NCBI GenBank assembly: GCA_030453005.1
Contig: JAKDLE010000106.1
Location: 1 to 7,899, forward strand
Length of the DNA stretch: 7,899 nucleotides
DNA from: Pseudonocardia sp.
GTDB taxonomy: Bacteria; Actinomycetota; Actinomycetes; Mycobacteriales; Pseudonocardiaceae
Direction: 5' to 3'
In this document: one piece after another, positions 4,876 through 7,899 of the stretch
Layout of the letters: every line of letters begins with the position of its first letter
Position numbering within the stretch: position 1 is the first letter of the stretch
The notes under the pieces: model-generated
Seen by the model: only the letters and a program-made list of their open reading frames with translations
Told to the model about the DNA's origin: nothing
The model's database searches: none
Position numbers and translations under genes: made by a program

Positions 4876-7296
4876 TCAGCCGCAGGGCGCCGTGATCGAG
4901 CAGTCCGGGCCGGAGTCGTCGGCGGGGTCGTCGTCCTCGCCGAACAGCAGGGGATCGGGGTTCGGGTCGCGCTCGCCGGGGCCGGGCGCCGCGCGCGGGT
5001 CGTCGGCGGAGCCGGGCGGCCCGGAACCGGGCGGCCCGGAGCCGGGCGGCGCTGCGGCGGGGTCCGGCGGCGGGGCCACGACGGGCCCGGGTGTCGGCGG
5101 CGGGGGAGTGTTGGTCGGTTCGGTCACCACGGGCTCCGGCTCCGCGTTCGGCGGCTCGTCGGAGGGGGCCTCGCCGATGGGGCGGAACGGGGCGAAGGCC
5201 TGCTCGGGCCGGGAGTCGAGTGCTTCGCTCATGAAATCCTGCCACATCTCCCCGGGCAGGCCCTTGCCGCTGACCGGGGTGCCGCTCGCGGTGCGGATCG
5301 GGTCGTTCTCGTCGGTGCCGATCCACACCGACGTCGACAGCGACGGGGTGAACCCGGCCATCCACGCGTCGTTGTTCTCCCCCTCGAACCGGGACTCCAC
5401 CGTGCCGGTCTTCGCCGCGACCGCCCGACCGTCGGGCAGGGCGAGCCCGTCCGCGGCGGCGACGTCGAGCATCGCCTCGACGACGTTGCGTGCCACCCGC
5501 TCGGAGAACCGCCGTTCGCCCTCGGTCGGAGCCGCGAACAGCACCCGTCCGTCGGCGGTGACGACCTCCTGGACGAGATGCGGCTGGTGCCACACCCCAC
5601 CCCCGGCGATGGTGGCGTAGGCCGACGCCAGATCCACCGTGCTGATCTCCTTGTTGCCCAGCGCGATGCCGGCGGTCGGGTCGTCGAGCGGCGCGGTGAT
5701 CCCCGCCGAACGGGCCGCCTCGGCCACCGACTCCGGCCCCACCCTCTTGGCGAGGGTGTGGAACACGACGTTGTTCGACACCGTCATGGCCTGCTTGAGG
5801 TCGCACCGGTCGCACTCGGCGCCCGGGGCGTTGCGCAACCCGGGGACCTCCTCGCCGTCGAAGACCTTCCCGAGCCCGATCGGCGGGTCCTCCTGCAGCC
5901 CGGCGAGCACGACGAACGGCTTGAACGTCGACCCGGCGAGGCGCCGGACCCTCGCGTAGTCGAGCCCGTGCCCGTTGTCGCCGCCGTAGTAGGCCCGGAT
6001 CGCGCCGGTCTCCGGATCGACGGCCACCATCGCGCTGCGGAGGTTCTCGGGCTGCCCCTCCAGGGCCTCCTGCGCGGCGTCCACCATCTGTTCCTGGCGC
6101 AGCGGGTCGATCGTGGTGGTGATCCGCAGGCCCTCCTGGGCGAGGTCCTCCTCCGTGATCCCCAGTGCGTCGAGCTCGTCGCGGACGGAGGTGACGATGT
6201 GTCCGCGGCTGTCGGCGGGCACCCCCCCTGCGGTCTGCCGCGGCTCCAGGGTCGGCGGGAACCGGGCCGCCGCGCGCTCCTCGGCGCTGAGGAAGCCCTG
6301 CGAGACCATCCCGTCGAGCACGAACTCCCAGCGCTGCACCGCGCGCTCCGCGTTCACCGCGGGGTCCCACCGCGACGGCGACTGGATCAGCCCCGCCAGC
6401 AACGCCCCCTCCGAGGGGTCGAGCAGCTGCACCGGCTTGCCGAAGTACGCCTGGCTCGCCGACTGGATCCCGTAGGTGCCACGTCCGAAGTAGATGGCGT
6501 TGAGGTAGTCGCCGAGGATCTCGTCCTTGGAACGGGCCTGCGAGATCTTGACGGCGAGCACGACCTCCTTGTACTTGCGCCACAGCGAGTGGTCGTTGCC
6601 CACCAGCGCGTTCTTCACGTACTGCTGCGTGATCGTGGAACCGCCGCCGGACCCTCCCCGCAGCTGGTCCCACGCCGCCCGCATGATGCCCGTGATGTCG
6701 AAGCCGGGGTTGGAGTAGAAGGTGCGGTCCTCGGCGGCCAGTACCGCGTTGCGCACGTGCACCGGCACGTCGTCGATCGACACCTCGATCCGGTTGCCCT
6801 CGTCGGGCACCAGACGGGTGAGCCGGCTGCCGTCGGCGTAGGAGACCAACGCCACCTGGTTGGTGACGGCATCGGCCGGGCTGGGGACGTCGAAGAACAC
6901 GTAGCCCACCCCGAACGCGAGCAGCGGGGCGAGCAGGACGGTCGCGAAACCGGCCAGCACCGTGTGCCACAGGAGACGCAGGCGTCGCGTCCGCCGTTGC
7001 TCCGGGGTGAGCGGCCTGCGGTGCTGGGACGCCCCCTGCTGGGACGCCCCCTGCTGGGACGGGTCCGCACCGCCCGACCCCCGATGCAGGAGCCCCAGGC
7101 GGGCGGCCGGCCGGACGACGACGCCGGCCCGGGGATGCGTCCGTCGCGGCGCCGTGTCGCCCGCGGGTGCCTGCGGATCCGCGCGCCGCCCGGTCGGTGG
7201 CTGCCACCAGCCCGGACCGGTCGAACCGACGCGTCTGCGGCCCGCCACCGCCGTGCCGCGGCGTCGGGAGGGTGGCGTCGAGTGCGCTCCGGTCAC
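4876..7296 (-). CDS. Class A penicillin-binding protein (bifunctional transglycosylase/transpeptidase, PonA-like)
   Basis: The 806-aa protein makes peptidoglycan from lipid II and cross-links it at the outer face of the membrane. A basic, low-complexity cytoplasmic part (1-105) precedes one membrane helix (about 110-134). The GT51 domain has the catalytic E189 in EDRTFYSNPGFD, then GGSTITQQ (218-225), RKYKE (240-244) and KDEILGDYLN (257-266). The transpeptidase has S456-T-F-K459, S507-N-N509 and K629-T-G631. The tail (about 710-806) is Pro/Gly/Asp/Glu-rich, with PPGSG repeats and no PASTA domain. C495/C498 and C799/C805 are the only cysteines, all extracellular. The GTG at 7296 has AGGAGG eight bases upstream; a longer reading from an ATG at 7347 would include this binding site and is unlikely. 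All catalytic motifs are intact. The gene resembles mycobacterial ponA1/ponA2; which one is its orthologue is unclear. Confidence 0.95.
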   Translation of the reverse strand: MTGAHSTPPSRRRGTAVAGRRRVGSTGPGWWQPPTGRRADPQAPAGDTAPRRTHPRAGVVVRPAARLGLLHRGSGGADPSQQGASQQGASQHRRPLTPEQRRTRRLRLLWHTVLAGFATVLLAPLLAFGVGYVFFDVPSPADAVTNQVALVSYADGSRLTRLVPDEGNRIEVSIDDVPVHVRNAVLAAEDRTFYSNPGFDITGIMRAAWDQLRGGSGGGSTITQQYVKNALVGNDHSLWRKYKEVVLAVKISQARSKDEILGDYLNAIYFGRGTYGIQSASQAYFGKPVQLLDPSEGALLAGLIQSPSRWDPAVNAERAVQRWEFVLDGMVSQGFLSAEERAAARFPPTLEPRQTAGGVPADSRGHIVTSVRDELDALGITEEDLAQEGLRITTTIDPLRQEQMVDAAQEALEGQPENLRSAMVAVDPETGAIRAYYGGDNGHGLDYARVRRLAGSTFKPFVVLAGLQEDPPIGLGKVFDGEEVPGLRNAPGAECDRCDLKQAMTVSNNVVFHTLAKRVGPESVAEAARSAGITAPLDDPTAGIALGNKEISTVDLASAYATIAGGGVWHQPHLVQEVVTADGRVLFAAPTEGERRFSERVARNVVEAMLDVAAADGLALPDGRAVAAKTGTVESRFEGENNDAWMAGFTPSLSTSVWIGTDENDPIRTASGTPVSGKGLPGEMWQDFMSEALDSRPEQAFAPFRPIGEAPSDEPPNAEPEPVVTEPTNTPPPPTPGPVVAPPPDPAAAPPGSGPPGSGPPGSADDPRAAPGPGERDPNPDPLLFGEDDDPADDSGPDCSITAPCG
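5011..5050 (-). repeat. 15-bp tandem repeat encoding PPGSG in the PBP tail
   Basis: Two full 15-bp units (5011-5025 and 5026-5040, one base different) and a 10-base partial unit encode PPGSGPPGSGPPGS, residues 750-763. It is an in-frame repeat in the disordered extracellular tail. Confidence 0.8.
7022..7061 (-). repeat. 15-bp tandem repeat encoding QQGAS in the PBP cytoplasmic N-terminus
   Basis: Two identical 15-bp units (7022-7036 and 7037-7051) plus ten bases of a third (7052-7061) encode SQQGASQQGASQH at residues 80-92. The perfect identity suggests recent duplication by slippage. The number of units may vary between strains. Confidence 0.85.
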
Positions 7297-7304
7297 CGGT
7301 CCCA

Positions 7305-7310
7305 CCTCCT
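7305..7310 (-). promoter_or_regulatory. Ribosome binding site of the PBP gene
   Basis: AGGAGG on the minus strand lies eight bases before the GTG at 7296. This fixes that start and argues against the upstream in-frame ATG at 7347. Confidence 0.85.
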
Positions 7311-7541
7311 GAACGCCTGCCCGCCCCGGGGCGCCGGAGGGGTACATCGGTTCAACGGGCCTGGCTCGGCGGGCGGTGTGGCGGTCCGGGCGACATCACC
7401 TGATGGGTGGCACGGGCGGCCCGCCCGGATCGGTGACGCGCCCACGAGGGGCCACTGTGGGTAACCGCGCTCCGCCGTACGGCCCAGCCGCCCGCGCCGC
7501 GTAGCGTCGGGCCCGCTGACGTGGCCGGGCGAGCCGCGCAC
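7311..7541. other. Probable divergent intergenic region upstream of the PBP gene
   Basis: I see no convincing gene here. It should hold the PBP promoter and possibly one for a plus-strand gene. Two small dyads are present: CATCA-CC-TGATG (7394-7405) and CGGGCGG-C-CCGCCCG (7413-7427). A TAGCGT at 7502-7507 could be a -10 box for the plus strand, with the same hexamer as at 371-376. I could not find a matching -35 box for either direction. Confidence 0.4.
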
Positions 7542-7899
7542 GGGAGGCTGACGTGGGTCGGGATCGGGACGGGTGGCGCCGGGGGGGCCGCGGGGGGGGG
7601 GGGGGCCGGGGGGGGCCGCGGCCCGGGGGGGGCTTGCCGCCCCCGGGGGGCTGTGGGGGGGGGGTTGGGGGCCGGGGGGCGCGGGGGCGCCGCGGCGGTC
7701 GGGGCAGCCGGGGTGCTCGCCGCAGCCGGGGCGCGTCGCCCGGTGATCCGGCGTTGGCCTGCGTCGCTCGTGCAGGCGGCCCCGTGCCTGCCCGCGTCCG
7801 AGACCCCCCGTGCGCTCTCCGTCCTCCACACGGCGGTCGGCACGGCGTCGGTGTCGGGCGGGGGATGGCGCACGCGTTCCGGACTCGCGGGCGCGGCGA
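7542..7899 (+). CDS. Possible gene start with damaged reading frame, running off the window
   Basis: GGGAGG (7542-7547) stands five bases before a GTG at 7553, a good translation start. The frame stays open to the window end but soon becomes Gly/Arg/Pro-rich nonsense inside a G-rich tract. After about 7683, a different frame (the one containing 7683-7685) looks more protein-like: about 87% of its codons end in G or C, against about 76% in the frame of the GTG. It reads VGAAGVLAAAGARRP, then RRWPASLVQAAPCLPASE. One extra G, or two missing, in the tract would join the two frames. I do not recognise the product. If the tract is real, this is a broken or non-coding stretch. Confidence 0.25.
7571..7700. 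repeat. Low-complexity G-rich tract without adenine
   Basis: By my count these 130 bases hold 89 G, 33 C, 8 T and no A. The G runs are 14 long at 7592-7605, 10 at 7655-7664, 8 at 7608-7615 and 7625-7632, and 7 at 7581-7587. A is absent from 7570 to 7705. Such G excess and complete lack of A differ from everything else in the window. Low-quality base calling (dark signal read as G) or assembly error is the likeliest cause. A real G-quadruplex-forming tract is the alternative. Confidence 0.85.

Noticed and set aside
5011..7061. The 15-bp repeats as CRISPR or mobile element ends
   Set aside because: They are direct, contiguous, in frame within one gene and have no spacers or flanking transposase.
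4628..7207. 859-codon minus-strand frame overlapping the PBP gene
   Set aside because: It is the PBP region read one frame off: extremely Arg/Gly/Pro-rich with no motifs, while the true frame has all catalytic motifs.
7297..7347. Longer PBP starting at the ATG at 7347
   Set aside because: The extra 17 residues would be encoded by the ribosome binding site region itself. AGGAGG eight bases before the GTG at 7296 is a far better start.
7413..7427. CGGGCGG-C-CCGCCCG as a terminator
   Set aside because: A 1-nt centre cannot form a full RNA hairpin, there is no T tract, and GC-only dyads of this size are common in this composition. It could be an operator but nothing else supports it.
4642..7464. 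940-codon open frame on the plus strand opposite the PBP gene
   Set aside because: Its translation is Arg/Gly/Val/His-rich without domains and mirrors the PBP codons. Long antisense open frames are expected in DNA this GC-rich.
7352..7873. Proline-rich minus-strand frame over the G tract
   Set aside because: The proline runs come simply from reading the C strand of the G-rich tract, and the flanks show no family pattern or credible start.

Overview
The base composition is very GC-rich, codons mostly end in G or C, GTG starts are frequent, and several genes have a TAnnnT box 6-7 nt before the start codon. Together with a DUF3558 protein, a WXG100-like protein, a TipA-type regulator and a PonA-like class A PBP, this points to an actinobacterium. 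A Pseudonocardiaceae member such as Pseudonocardia is the most likely source, but this is inference: no rRNA or other taxonomic marker is present.

Layout. (1) 1-743, plus strand: the 3' end of a DUF3558 gene, then a 111-aa WXG100-like protein with a C-terminal YxxxE signal, suggesting a type VII secretion link. (2) 750-1919, minus strand: an alpha/beta hydrolase and an MmcQ/YjbR-fold protein. (3) 1982-2635, plus strand: a P-loop nucleoside/nucleotide kinase-like protein, divergent from the MmcQ gene. (4) 2644-7296, minus strand, in transcription order: a class A penicillin-binding protein, a 72-aa HicB-like protein, a DUF3500 protein and a TipA-like MerR regulator. (5) 7311-7899: a non-coding stretch, a possible plus-strand gene start, and a very G-rich tract (7571-7700) with no A at all, which looks like poor sequence.

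These are mostly housekeeping and stand-alone accessory genes, not one obvious pathway. Most appear to have their own promoter, often apparently leaderless. The PBP acts in peptidoglycan synthesis. The MerR/TipAS gene has a clear 17-bp operator-like palindrome in its own promoter and a well-placed internal ribosome binding site that could give a second, ligand-binding-only protein, as known for tipA of Streptomyces lividans. I see no CRISPR array, tRNA, rRNA, insertion sequence, phage gene or defence system. I do not think the window holds a wholly new system. The best leads are the dual-product TipA gene, the row of leaderless promoters, the T7SS-like pair at the left edge and the defective G tract at the right edge.
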